DNA of 50,507 nt from Alphaproteobacteria bacterium (GTDB lineage Bacteria; Pseudomonadota; Alphaproteobacteria; UBA9219; RGZA01): NCBI GenBank assembly GCA_021732145.1, contig JAKFVN010000049.1, positions 1 to 50,507 on the forward strand. The letters are read 5' to 3'. Below, one piece after another: positions 35,432 to 44,422 of this stretch (the first letter of the stretch is position 1; each line of letters begins with the position of its first letter). Position numbers and translations under genes: made by a program. Under the pieces are notes generated by a model. That model made no database searches and was not told where the DNA came from. It was given only the letters and a program-made list of their open reading frames with translations.

Positions 35432-37588
35432 TTAGTTGGTGTAATAATCTTTGTACTTGCCATAGTAATAGCCGTAATCGCCATAGCCGTATTCTTTTTG
35501 CTCTTCCAGATCGACCTGGTTGAGCACAACGCCGGCAAGCTTCACGTTATAGTCGGTCAGGCGCTTGATGCCCTGCTTCACCACTTCGCGCGGGGTTGAT
35601 GCCCAGCGAACAAGGTACAATGTGGTATCCACCAATTTTGATACAACCGCGCTGTCGGAAACCGCGATAACGGGCGGCGTATCCACAATCACGATGTCAT
35701 AGTGGGTGCGTGCCTCGGCAAGCAGGCGTTCCATTTGCTTGGACGCCAGCAAATCATGCGGGTTTGGGGTTTTGGCTCTCGCAATCACGACATCCATGCC
35801 GCTAATGTCGCGTTGCGCGGCATCAGCCAGCTGAACTTCACCCGTTAAAATGCGCGCCAAATCAGGCTTGGTCTTATCAAGGCCCAGCACGCTGTGCACG
35901 CGCGGGCGGCGCATATCGGCATCAATCAACAATACCTTTGCGCCCGACTTCGCCATCACGCGGCCAAAGCAGAGAGAGAAAATGGTCTTACCTTCACCCG
36001 GCAGCGAGCTGGTGACCATAATCACGCGCGGCGGCGTATCAACATTCGAGAAATGCACGGCAGTGCGCACGCCGCGAATGGATTCCGCATAAACCGATAA
36101 TGGTTTTTCAAGCACGTAATCGGTCGGCAATTGGTCGCCGCTTTCAATCAATGGAACAATTCCAAGGCCTGCAACGCCCAGCGCGCCTTCCATGACGTTG
36201 AGATCGCGGTAGCCGCGTTCCATATATTCAAGAATAAGCGCAAGGCCAAAGCCAAGCATCGTGCCCAGCACAAGGCTGAGGGCGAAGAAAATCATCGGGT
36301 CTGGGAAATAGGGGCGTAATGGCACTTCAGCCTTTGCCACAATGCGGGCATCCGCCATTTGCAAGTCTTGCTGTTCTGCCACCTGCTTGAAGCGGGCAAG
36401 GAAGCTTTCATAAAGCGTCTTATTGGCATCGGCTTCACGGCGCAATTGGCGCAGGGTAACCATAGCCTGGTCGCCCTCACCCGTTTGGCCTTTCAGTGAT
36501 TGCACGCCTTCTTCAAGGCTTTTGACCTTGCTGCGGGCAATATCCAAATCGCTGTCTGCGCCACTGAGAATCTTTTGGGTTTCTTCTTCCACTTTCGCAG
36601 AAATATCGCGCAACTCGTTGTGAACATTAATCATTGTTGGGTGGCGATCACCGTAACGCGCGGATAAATCCGCTTCCTTGCGGCGCACTTCGGCAGCTTG
36701 GCGCTTCAATTCCTGAATAAGCGGCGAGGTCATAACCACCGAAGCGGTTTTGCCATTATCCTTTAAATTGGCAATGGTTTTCTGGCGGGCTTCGGCCTGC
36801 GACAGCTCGGCCTTGGCGGTGATAAGCTGGGTACTTAAATCGGTTAATTGCTTTTGAGTAACGGTTTCTGTATCAACCCCTACCAGATTATGGGCCTGAC
36901 GGAAATCTTCCACCGCCTTTTCGCTGGTGCGCAGTTCACCGCGCAAGCCCTCAAGGCGTTTGCCCAGCCATTCATTCGCGCGCTGGCTGGCATCAAACTT
37001 CACTTCCAATTGGTCAACAAGATACTGGTCAGCAAAGGCATTGGCAATTTTGGCGGCGCGCTGCGGGTCGGTATCACGGAAACGAATGTTGATGCTGTAG
37101 GAACGGCCATCATTTTCAACTTCCAGGAATTTCTTGAGCTTACCCGCAATCATGGTGCGCTCGGTGCTTTCATCCTTTGCTTTTTCTTCATCGCTGGATT
37201 TCCACGGCAGCAATTTCGCGAGCCAGCTAAGGCCGCGCAGGTTTGGATTGAAATCCGGATCTTCATTGAGCTTGAGCTGCTTTTGCACGCGGTCAATCAC
37301 CGCGCGTGAGCTGATAATATCGATTTCTGTACGCACCGCAGAAGTATCCAGCGTCATGTTGGAAACAACTGCATCCATGTTGGTGATGCGGGTTTTGCGG
37401 CTATCCATCATCACAATCGCTTCGCTCACGAAGCGGGGCGTTGCCACGAATGCATAGAGCATCGCCAAGACAACCGTGCATAAAATCACGCGACCAATCA
37501 GCAGCGCGTTGCGGCGGACAAAATACCAGATTTTGAGTAATTCACCTGATGAAATAAAATCGTCTTGTTCTTGTTCCGTGGTGGACAT
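35432..37588 (-). CDS. polysaccharide chain-length regulator / tyrosine autokinase (Wzc/ExoP type)
   Basis: 718 residues from the ATG at 37588; an upstream TTG (37615) is less likely. N-terminal Wzz domain with helix one (about 35-55), a long periplasmic coiled-coil GNVR region, and helix two (MIFFALSLVLGTMLGFGLALI), then a BY-kinase domain with Walker A SLPGEGKT, Walker A' LLIDADMRRP and Walker B IVIVDTPPV. The C-terminus is a tyrosine cluster (YGYGDYGYYYGKYKDYY), the autophosphorylation tail. It controls polymerisation and export of the polysaccharide. It carries both modules in one chain, as in proteobacterial Wzc. Confidence 0.92.
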   Translation of the reverse strand: MSTTEQEQDDFISSGELLKIWYFVRRNALLIGRVILCTVVLAMLYAFVATPRFVSEAIVMMDSRKTRITNMDAVVSNMTLDTSAVRTEIDIISSRAVIDRVQKQLKLNEDPDFNPNLRGLSWLAKLLPWKSSDEEKAKDESTERTMIAGKLKKFLEVENDGRSYSINIRFRDTDPQRAAKIANAFADQYLVDQLEVKFDASQRANEWLGKRLEGLRGELRTSEKAVEDFRQAHNLVGVDTETVTQKQLTDLSTQLITAKAELSQAEARQKTIANLKDNGKTASVVMTSPLIQELKRQAAEVRRKEADLSARYGDRHPTMINVHNELRDISAKVEEETQKILSGADSDLDIARSKVKSLEEGVQSLKGQTGEGDQAMVTLRQLRREADANKTLYESFLARFKQVAEQQDLQMADARIVAKAEVPLRPYFPDPMIFFALSLVLGTMLGFGLALILEYMERGYRDLNVMEGALGVAGLGIVPLIESGDQLPTDYVLEKPLSVYAESIRGVRTAVHFSNVDTPPRVIMVTSSLPGEGKTIFSLCFGRVMAKSGAKVLLIDADMRRPRVHSVLGLDKTKPDLARILTGEVQLADAAQRDISGMDVVIARAKTPNPHDLLASKQMERLLAEARTHYDIVIVDTPPVIAVSDSAVVSKLVDTTLYLVRWASTPREVVKQGIKRLTDYNVKLAGVVLNQVDLEEQKEYGYGDYGYYYGKYKDYYTN

Positions 37589-37692
37589 GTCTGGCCTTAT
37601 CAATGTAATCTTCAAGATTAGGGCAATGTATATAGGTTCCTAAATGGCCGCGCCACCTAAAAGAAGGCGCTATTTGTTTCCGCCTATAATCG

Positions 37693-38814
37693 TTACTTTT
37701 TTGGCGCATTTTCACGGATTGCCTGCTCCAGCAATGCGTTAAAATCATAGCGGAAACGCCCTACTTCAAACCGTTCCGCGTTACGGCGAATGGCTTGTTT
37801 GTCAAGCGATGGCGCGAGCATTTCAAATCGTTTCACTGCATCAATTAATGAGGCTGTGGTTTGCTCGGCAAAAAATACGCCTGTCACGCCGTCCACTACT
37901 GTTTCCAATGCCCCGCCCTTGCCATAGGCAATCACGGGCGTGCCGCAGCCTTGCGCTTCAACCGGCACAATTCCAAAATCTTCCTCGGCTGCGAATACGA
38001 ATGCCTTGGCGCGCTGCATGTAATCAATCACTACGGAACGTGGCTGGCGGCCAAGGAATTCGATGTATGGGCCAGCGACATCACGCGCCGCGTTATTCTC
38101 CGGCCCATCGCCAATCACCACCAGTTTTTTTCCCGTCATGCGCGCAAAGGCTTCGACAATCAGCGGGATTTTTTTATACGGCACGAAGCGCGAAACGGTC
38201 AGATAAAAATCTTCTTTCGGTTTTTTGCCCAGAACAAATTCATCAAGCTGCACGGGCGGATAAATCACTTCCGCCTTGCGCGCATAGCATTTAGCGATGC
38301 GCCGCGCGATGAAGCTTGAATTGGCAATGAAATAATCAACGCCATTTACCGTGCGCGCATCCCACATGCGCATGTAATGCAGGATAATCCGCGCAATGCC
38401 GCTCTTGACACCCTTTTCCATCTTGGCTTCGCGCAGATATACATGCTGCAAATCCCACGCATAGCGAATAGGGCTATGCACATAGGAAAGATGGATTTGA
38501 TCTGGCCCGGTGATGACACCTTTTGCAACAGCGTGCGATGAACTGATGACCACGTCATACCCCGATAGATCGAATTGCTCGATTGCCAGCGGCATGATCG
38601 GCAAATAGGCGCGGTAATGCTTTTGGGCAAATGGCAGCTTTTGAATGAAGCTGGTGAAGCAGCGCGAACCGTTTAACAACCTTGCATCTTCAGCATTTAA
38701 AAAATTGACCAGCGTAAAAACATCGGCGCCCGGATACATCAGCAATAACTGTTCCAGCACGGCTTCCGAACCGGCTTTTGTCACAAGCCAATCATGGATG
38801 ATAGCAATTTTCAT
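37693..38814 (-). CDS. glycosyltransferase family 4 (WbaZ-like)
   Basis: 373 residues from the ATG at 38814 (MKIAIIHDWLVTKAGSEAVLEQ). GT-B fold; the C-terminal nucleotide-sugar motif is FVFAAEEDFGIVPVEAQGCGTPVIAYGKGGALETV, and the N-terminal half has HLSYVHSPIRYAWD, both typical of the WbaZ-type mannosyltransferases. Sugar specificity is a guess. It stands about 100 bases upstream of the tyrosine kinase and in the same direction. Confidence 0.85.
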   Translation of the reverse strand: MKIAIIHDWLVTKAGSEAVLEQLLLMYPGADVFTLVNFLNAEDARLLNGSRCFTSFIQKLPFAQKHYRAYLPIMPLAIEQFDLSGYDVVISSSHAVAKGVITGPDQIHLSYVHSPIRYAWDLQHVYLREAKMEKGVKSGIARIILHYMRMWDARTVNGVDYFIANSSFIARRIAKCYARKAEVIYPPVQLDEFVLGKKPKEDFYLTVSRFVPYKKIPLIVEAFARMTGKKLVVIGDGPENNAARDVAGPYIEFLGRQPRSVVIDYMQRAKAFVFAAEEDFGIVPVEAQGCGTPVIAYGKGGALETVVDGVTGVFFAEQTTASLIDAVKRFEMLAPSLDKQAIRRNAERFEVGRFRYDFNALLEQAIRENAPKK

Positions 38815-38944
38815 AAAAGCATCCTTGGGGGTCGTTTTTACGTGCCCAATAAACCAGTTTTTACCTATCTTAGCAATTTGGATTATGATACCCATAACGT
38901 GAATTGTTCAGGCAAGGCTTTATGCTTTTTTTATACCCGCACTC

Positions 38945-40051
38945 ATGACCACGCTGGCCCACGCTTCAAACATCAATGTTCTTCAGGTTGTTGCCGATGG
39001 CACCCCCGGCGGCGGCACGACCTTTGTCATCAGCCTTGTCGAAGCATTGCTCACAACCAGCGCCTTCACCCTTAATGCGGTTACCGATAGCGGTTCCTAT
39101 GGGCACAAGGCGCTGATTGGCCTGTGCGCACAAACCTTCGGGCTGGATTTTTTCAAAAGCAAGCTAAGCGCCAGCCTGCCATTTCAGCTCAATCACATTA
39201 TCACTGAAACAAAGCCCGACATCGTGCATCTGCATGGCGCGCGCGCGGCGTTTCAATGCTTGCTGGCACGATTGCTGCACCCACGCATCATTTTTATTTA
39301 TACCGTTCACGGCTATCACTTTGTTCAAAAAAAACCGCTTGCACGCATCATCGGCATGATGGCCGAAAGGCTGATTGCGCTGTGCGTTGATGCGATTGTA
39401 TTTGTTTCAAAAGGCGATGAAGCCATTGCCAAACGCTATAGCCTTTTAAACAAGCATTCGCTTGTCATTCATAACGGCATCAAGCCCGCCGCGCAAGCCG
39501 CACCAGCCGAAAAGCAATTTGATGCGGTGTTTGTCGGGCGCATGGTCAGACAGAAAAATCCAGAACTTGCGGTGGAGGTATTCAGGCAATTAAAAGATAG
39601 CGGATATCGCTTTGCTATGGTGGGCGGCGGTGAAAAAGAAGCCGACATCACGCGCATGCTTGCCCATGCCAGGCATGTTGAATTCTTTGGCACCAAAACA
39701 CACGCCGAGACATTGAATATTCTGCGTTCCGCAAAAATCATGCTGCTGCCCTCGCGCTGGGAAGGATTGCCGCTGACCTTATTGGAAGCCATGCAGTTTG
39801 GCATTCCGGCGGTCGTTTCCAACGTTACCGGAAATAACGAAGCGATTGCCGATGGCATGAACGGTTACCTTATTTCAGGCGAAGATGCCGCTGCTTATGC
39901 CGCAAAAATCAAAACGCTGCTGGGCGATGCCAATCTTTATCATCGCCAATCGCTGGCAGCCAGAAGGATATTTGCAGAAAGATACCAGATGCAAAGCTGC
40001 GCCCGGCAATATGCGCAACTGTATGAACACGTTTTGAAGGCCGGAGCATGA
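38945..40051 (+). CDS. glycosyltransferase family 4
   Basis: 368 residues. N-terminal VVADGTPGGGTTFVISLVEALL and IVHLHGARAAF; the C-terminal half has FVGRMVRQKNPELAVEVF, MVGGGEKEADI and PSRWEGLPLTLLEAMQFGIPAVVSNVTGN, the usual retaining GT4 donor site. It is divergent from the previous transferase and begins a run of five rightward genes with overlapping or near-touching ends; the stop overlaps the next start by ATGA. Confidence 0.88.
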   Translation: MTTLAHASNINVLQVVADGTPGGGTTFVISLVEALLTTSAFTLNAVTDSGSYGHKALIGLCAQTFGLDFFKSKLSASLPFQLNHIITETKPDIVHLHGARAAFQCLLARLLHPRIIFIYTVHGYHFVQKKPLARIIGMMAERLIALCVDAIVFVSKGDEAIAKRYSLLNKHSLVIHNGIKPAAQAAPAEKQFDAVFVGRMVRQKNPELAVEVFRQLKDSGYRFAMVGGGEKEADITRMLAHARHVEFFGTKTHAETLNILRSAKIMLLPSRWEGLPLTLLEAMQFGIPAVVSNVTGNNEAIADGMNGYLISGEDAAAYAAKIKTLLGDANLYHRQSLAARRIFAERYQMQSCARQYAQLYEHVLKAGA

Positions 40052-41253
40052 ACAAGCAACGCGTGCTCATCGTCTCATCCCTGTTTCCGCCGCACGTTCT
40101 GGGCGGCGCGGAAAGCTCTGCCTACAACCTTGCGCTGCATTTCCGTGATAATGGCTGGGATGTCGGCGTTTTAACAACAGCGGTTGATGCCAATGATGCC
40201 ACGCATGGCACAGCGTTTGAAGGAATGCGCATATGGCGCGTGCTCATGCCGCGCCCCTATGCCACGTTTCATTTTCAAAAAGCGAAGGGTTTGCAGAAAC
40301 TGCTCTGGCATTTTCTTGATCATTTCGACCCGCGCAACAAGCGCATCATGGCGGATGTGCTGGACAACTTCAGGCCAGATGTCGCTAGCATCCATTTGCT
40401 GCAAGGCCTTGGCTATAACGCGCTTGAGGAAATCACCAAACGCAATATCAGCATCAATTTTGTGCTGCATGACCTGGGGCTTGCCTGCATTCGCATGAAT
40501 ATGTTCAAGAATGGCAGCGAATGCGCCGCGCAATGCGCCATTTGCAAATGCTCCTCAGCTTATAAATGGAACATGCTGAAGCAAGGCAAGAAACTGGGCT
40601 TCATTTCACCATCCCAGGCAAACATCGATACATTATCCAAATTCCTGCCCATCACATCCTACCGCAATCAGGCCATTCTCAATCCCAATAGCTATCCGCC
40701 AGCAACGGCGCAGCGTACATCTGCCGATTACATGCGCTTTCTATACGTTGGCCGCCTGCACAGCACCAAGGGCGTAGATTTACTGCTGGATGTGCTTTCG
40801 CAATTAAAAGCCAGGCATGCGTTCAAGATAACCGTGATTGGCGACGGGCAGGAAAGCGCGAGCCTGCGCGCAAAATACGGCGCGCACGATTGGTGCCATT
40901 TCACCGGATACATATCACAAGCCGAGATCAGCAATTACATGGTCAACAGCGATGCGATGTTCATTCCATCCATCTGGGCGGAAAATTCACCGGGCGTTGT
41001 GGTGCATGCCTTATCGCTTGGCCTGCCAGTGATGGGCAGCCGCAAGGGCGGCATTCCCGAGCTTATCAAGGATGGCATGACAGGCAAGGTTGTTGAAGCA
41101 GGAAATGCAGATGCCTGGCGCGATGCGATTGCCGCTGTATTGCAAAAACCTGAAATCCTTGCGCAGTGGCGCACGCATTGCCTGCACCATGCCCATGATT
41201 TTGAAGTCACCCGCATTGTCAAACAGCACTTGGAATTTGCCAGCCATGAATAA
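40048..41253 (+). CDS. glycosyltransferase family 4
   Basis: 401 residues. LFPPHVLGGAESSAYNLALHFRDNGWDVGVLTT and VGRLHSTKGVDLLLDVL, then FIPSIWAENSPGVVVHALSLGLPVMGSRKGGIPELI, mark a GT4 protein. A cysteine group ECAAQCAICKC (about residues 153-163) interrupts the two halves; similar cysteine motifs occur in some GT4 enzymes and may bind metal. It overlaps the glycosidase start by eight bases. Confidence 0.86.
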   Translation: MNKQRVLIVSSLFPPHVLGGAESSAYNLALHFRDNGWDVGVLTTAVDANDATHGTAFEGMRIWRVLMPRPYATFHFQKAKGLQKLLWHFLDHFDPRNKRIMADVLDNFRPDVASIHLLQGLGYNALEEITKRNISINFVLHDLGLACIRMNMFKNGSECAAQCAICKCSSAYKWNMLKQGKKLGFISPSQANIDTLSKFLPITSYRNQAILNPNSYPPATAQRTSADYMRFLYVGRLHSTKGVDLLLDVLSQLKARHAFKITVIGDGQESASLRAKYGAHDWCHFTGYISQAEISNYMVNSDAMFIPSIWAENSPGVVVHALSLGLPVMGSRKGGIPELIKDGMTGKVVEAGNADAWRDAIAAVLQKPEILAQWRTHCLHHAHDFEVTRIVKQHLEFASHE

Positions 41254-42505
41254 AACGTTTTTTCTTTTGCTCATTTTGCTTTTTGCAGCGCCGCTGCATG
41301 CCGCGCCATTAAAGGAAGCGCCCATTCCAGGCAATTTCGGCGTGAATGTGCATTTTCTTGGCAATCTGGATGACCATATCCAGCTCTTGAAAGAAGCCGG
41401 GTTTGGTTGGGTGCGCAAGGATTTTGACTGGGCAACGATTGAAAAAAACGAAGGCGAATATAATTTTGAAAAATACGATGCGTTTGTGAATGCATTGAAT
41501 AATGCGGGAATAAAAGTCCTGCTCATCCTCAATTACCGCAATCCATTATATGACAGCAATCTTTCGCCCTATACCAACATTGGGCGGCGCGCTTTTGCGC
41601 GCTTTGCCGAAGCCGCCGCCAGGCATTACGCCAATAATGACGTGGCATGGGAAATCTATAACGAACCCAACTGGGGATTCTGGAAACCCGTGCCGAACGT
41701 TGAGCATTATATCGAGCTTGCGCGCGTGGTAACCCAAACGCTGAAACGCGCCGCGCCGCGCCAACCCATTCTTGCGCCCGCGCTTGCCGGCCCTACATCC
41801 GACCAAAGCAAGAAGGAAGCATCATATACTTATTTAAATGCGGTACTGAATGATCCCGTTGCAAAACAATGGAATGCCATCAGCATCCACCCCTATTGCA
41901 CGCCAAAAAAGCCCGAATGCATTTTTAATGAAGCGCCACGCCTTAATTCACTGCTTTCCTGGCACGGCATTAAAGCGCCTTATATATTCAGCGAATGGGG
42001 CTATCACACCGCCAACCGCAAGGGCGTAAGCGAAGATGTTCAAGCCGCCTATGCCGCGCGCGCTTTCCTGATTACCAGTTCGATGCGCATGCCATTTTCA
42101 ATCTGGTATGATTGGCAGGACACCGCCGACGACCCCGGCGACGGCGAGCACAATTATGGCCTGCTGTATTATAACATGCTCGACAGCAACAGCGATGGCA
42201 CGCGCAAGCCGGCCTTTAACGCCATCCGTGATTTAGGACGAGAACTGAACGGCTATCGTTTCGACAAAATCATATCGCATACAAACGGGATTTATTGCCT
42301 GCGGTTCAAGAAAGGCCGCAGCCTTGCCTATGCGCTCTGGACAAGCGAACCAGAAACAAAACCCTATCAATTGCCCGTTTCTGCCGGCCGGTGGCAGGCA
42401 ACCACCTTGCTTGCAGATAGCGCTGTGATTGACGTTAACAACACGCAGCCTCTTTCCTTGCAACTGCAGGCGATGCCGCTTATTGTCAGGCGCGTTACTG
42501 AATAA
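41246..42505 (+). CDS. exported clan GH-A glycoside hydrolase, PslG-like
   Basis: 419 residues from the ATG at 41246; a longer frame inside the transferase gene is a shadow. A signal peptide (MNKTFFLLLILLFAAPLHAA) precedes a TIM-barrel with FGVNVHFLGNLDDHIQLLKE, WVRKDFDWATIEKNEG, the acid/base Glu in WEIYNEPNWGFW and the likely nucleophile Glu in FSEWGYHT. The layout fits GH39-type PslG of Pseudomonas, which trims or releases its own exopolysaccharide. It sits in the middle of the locus and so probably acts on the polymer made here. Confidence 0.82.
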   Translation: MNKTFFLLLILLFAAPLHAAPLKEAPIPGNFGVNVHFLGNLDDHIQLLKEAGFGWVRKDFDWATIEKNEGEYNFEKYDAFVNALNNAGIKVLLILNYRNPLYDSNLSPYTNIGRRAFARFAEAAARHYANNDVAWEIYNEPNWGFWKPVPNVEHYIELARVVTQTLKRAAPRQPILAPALAGPTSDQSKKEASYTYLNAVLNDPVAKQWNAISIHPYCTPKKPECIFNEAPRLNSLLSWHGIKAPYIFSEWGYHTANRKGVSEDVQAAYAARAFLITSSMRMPFSIWYDWQDTADDPGDGEHNYGLLYYNMLDSNSDGTRKPAFNAIRDLGRELNGYRFDKIISHTNGIYCLRFKKGRSLAYALWTSEPETKPYQLPVSAGRWQATTLLADSAVIDVNNTQPLSLQLQAMPLIVRRVTE

Positions 42506-42519
42506 CCCGTTGCGATTGC

Positions 42520-43845
42520 ATGCTGCCCACAGAGATTAGAGCCAACAGCCCCACCCATAAAAAATCATGGGGAACCTTCGCGCTGAAACAGGCCATCGTT
42601 TTAGCCATGTGCCTGGTCATTCTCAATGAAATGCTGGGCGGTGTTATCAAGTATTACTGCGCCAATTCGGCCCTGCTCTATCTGTCTTACCTGCCCATTA
42701 TATTCGCCGGCGTTGTCGTCATCGGCTATTTCATGATTTATGGCATCACCATGCACATCCATAAGAAGATGGGCCTGTTTCTGCTGCTGTTCATGTCTTA
42801 TGCCATCTACGGGATATTGATGGGCCGCAACGTGAATGCGGTTGCGTTCGGGCTTTACGTTTGGCTGCCGTTTTTCCTTGGCCTGCTTGTCAGCTCGTTT
42901 GAACTGCAAAAAGAATTTCAAAAAAACATATTGATATGGTGGCTTATTGTAACAACAGGCGTTTTAATCAACGCATTTGTTGAATTCCCGTGGACAGGCG
43001 ATAGCTATCAGGCTTTCGGGCAAACCATGCAGGCATCGCGTGACTGGACTGCATCCGGCTTCAACCGCTTGGCTGGCTTCTCCCGCGCTAATTACGCCGC
43101 ATCCAACCAGATTGCCTTGTTTTGCGTGGTGGCATTGACCCTGCGCATGAATATTTTCCTGAAAATCGTCATATGGCTGATGTCTACCATTGCCATCTAC
43201 CTCACCACATCCAAAACCACGCTGATTGCAATGGCGGTTGTTCCATTGATGATTATTATTGTGGAATTCTTGCAGCAGCAGGATTACGCCAAGAAAAAAC
43301 CAACCAAGAATGCGGAGCGCGTCGCATTGGCCGTGCTAACGGGACTAGCCGCCGTTTCCGTATTGCTCCCTGTGCTGTTTTTAACCAGCCGCTCGCACAT
43401 TACATCCAGCGAAGGAATCGGATTCATCAATTTCAGCTCCATGATGGATCGCGGCGCATGGATGTGGCCCAACGCATGGGACTTGATTTTCAAAACCAAC
43501 GAAGTGCTCCCCATGATATTTGGCCGCGGCATTGGCGGCATCGGAACCGCGCAATATTTCTTTGAACGCCTGAAATGGAATTCGGCCGATAACCTCTTTA
43601 TCTACCTTTACGTGACGTTTGGCGCATTCAGCGTCTTTTTCATACGCTTTCTGGTTACCGGCGTGCGCAAATGGCTTCCCATTAACAGCAGCGAGTTTCT
43701 GGTTTACTATACGCTGACCTGCGTCGTTTTCATTGTTGGCATGACATCGAATGTCATTGAAAGCGCAAGCATGTGCTTGATTATTGGCATTCTTATTGGT
43801 AAATCCGCACCAGCCAAATGGCGCAAGAAAAACGAATTCGCGTAA
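42520..43845 (+). CDS. Wzy-like polysaccharide polymerase
   Basis: 441 residues with about ten to twelve membrane helices and a periplasmic loop (about residues 135-200; GDSYQAFGQTMQASRDWTASGFNRLAGFSRANYAAS). The layout and the late SSEGIGFINFSSMMDRGAWMWPNAWDLI and GRGIGGIGTAQYF point to an O-antigen polymerase/ligase family member. Sequence conservation in this group is low, so the call rests on layout and context. It lies 14 bases after the glycosidase. Confidence 0.72.
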   Translation: MLPTEIRANSPTHKKSWGTFALKQAIVLAMCLVILNEMLGGVIKYYCANSALLYLSYLPIIFAGVVVIGYFMIYGITMHIHKKMGLFLLLFMSYAIYGILMGRNVNAVAFGLYVWLPFFLGLLVSSFELQKEFQKNILIWWLIVTTGVLINAFVEFPWTGDSYQAFGQTMQASRDWTASGFNRLAGFSRANYAASNQIALFCVVALTLRMNIFLKIVIWLMSTIAIYLTTSKTTLIAMAVVPLMIIIVEFLQQQDYAKKKPTKNAERVALAVLTGLAAVSVLLPVLFLTSRSHITSSEGIGFINFSSMMDRGAWMWPNAWDLIFKTNEVLPMIFGRGIGGIGTAQYFFERLKWNSADNLFIYLYVTFGAFSVFFIRFLVTGVRKWLPINSSEFLVYYTLTCVVFIVGMTSNVIESASMCLIIGILIGKSAPAKWRKKNEFA

Positions 43846-43859
43846 CAACCGAGACAACC

Positions 43860-44420
43860 ATGCCCGCGCACGAACAACACAAAGCTGATGGATTTTGGAA
43901 AAAAATAACCTGCGATGCCGGTTATTACCCACCCCGTGTTAAATCCATTTTTTTCCTTCCGCTGCATATTCCTTATCTGTTGTTACTGGTTCCAGGATTT
44001 CAATTAGCGTTGTCCCTCAGACTGCAAGAAGCGTTTGCCAAAATCCCCCTTATTGGCAGATTAGCGCGGCGGGTCATGTGGTATATGACGACCATTTATT
44101 TTGGTTCGGAGATTGATACCAAAGCCACCATCGGCGCTGGCATTTATATGCCGCACCCCTACGGGATTGTGATTGGCGGCGCATGCATCATTGGCAAGAA
44201 TGTTTCAATTAATCAAAACGTGACGCTGGGGCGGCGCGATATTGATGAAACCGGCGATCCCGTCATTGGCGATAATGTTGCGATTAACAGCGGCGCAGTG
44301 ATTGTAGGCGCCGTGAAGGTTGGCAATAATGCAAAAATCGGCGCTAATTCTGTCGTGTTAAAAGATGTGCCGGAGCATGCAACAGCGGTTGGCATTCCCG
44401 CACGCATTATAGCCAAATAG
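43860..44420 (+). CDS. hexapeptide-repeat acetyltransferase (serine acetyltransferase-like)
   Basis: 186 residues from the ATG at 43860, which has a GAG before it; the ATG at 43818 would overlap the polymerase gene. N-terminal helical part with a hydrophobic stretch (IFFLPLHIPYLLLLVPGF), then a left-handed beta-helix of hexapeptides (SEIDTKATIGAGIYMPHPYGIVIGG, IGKNVSINQNVTLG, IGDNVAINSGAVIVGAVKVGNNAKIGANSVV). Acetyl-CoA is the expected donor; in this locus the acceptor is probably a sugar of the polymer. CysE-like function is possible but less likely. Confidence 0.82.
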   Translation: MPAHEQHKADGFWKKITCDAGYYPPRVKSIFFLPLHIPYLLLLVPGFQLALSLRLQEAFAKIPLIGRLARRVMWYMTTIYFGSEIDTKATIGAGIYMPHPYGIVIGGACIIGKNVSINQNVTLGRRDIDETGDPVIGDNVAINSGAVIVGAVKVGNNAKIGANSVVLKDVPEHATAVGIPARIIAK

Positions 44421-44422
44421 CG

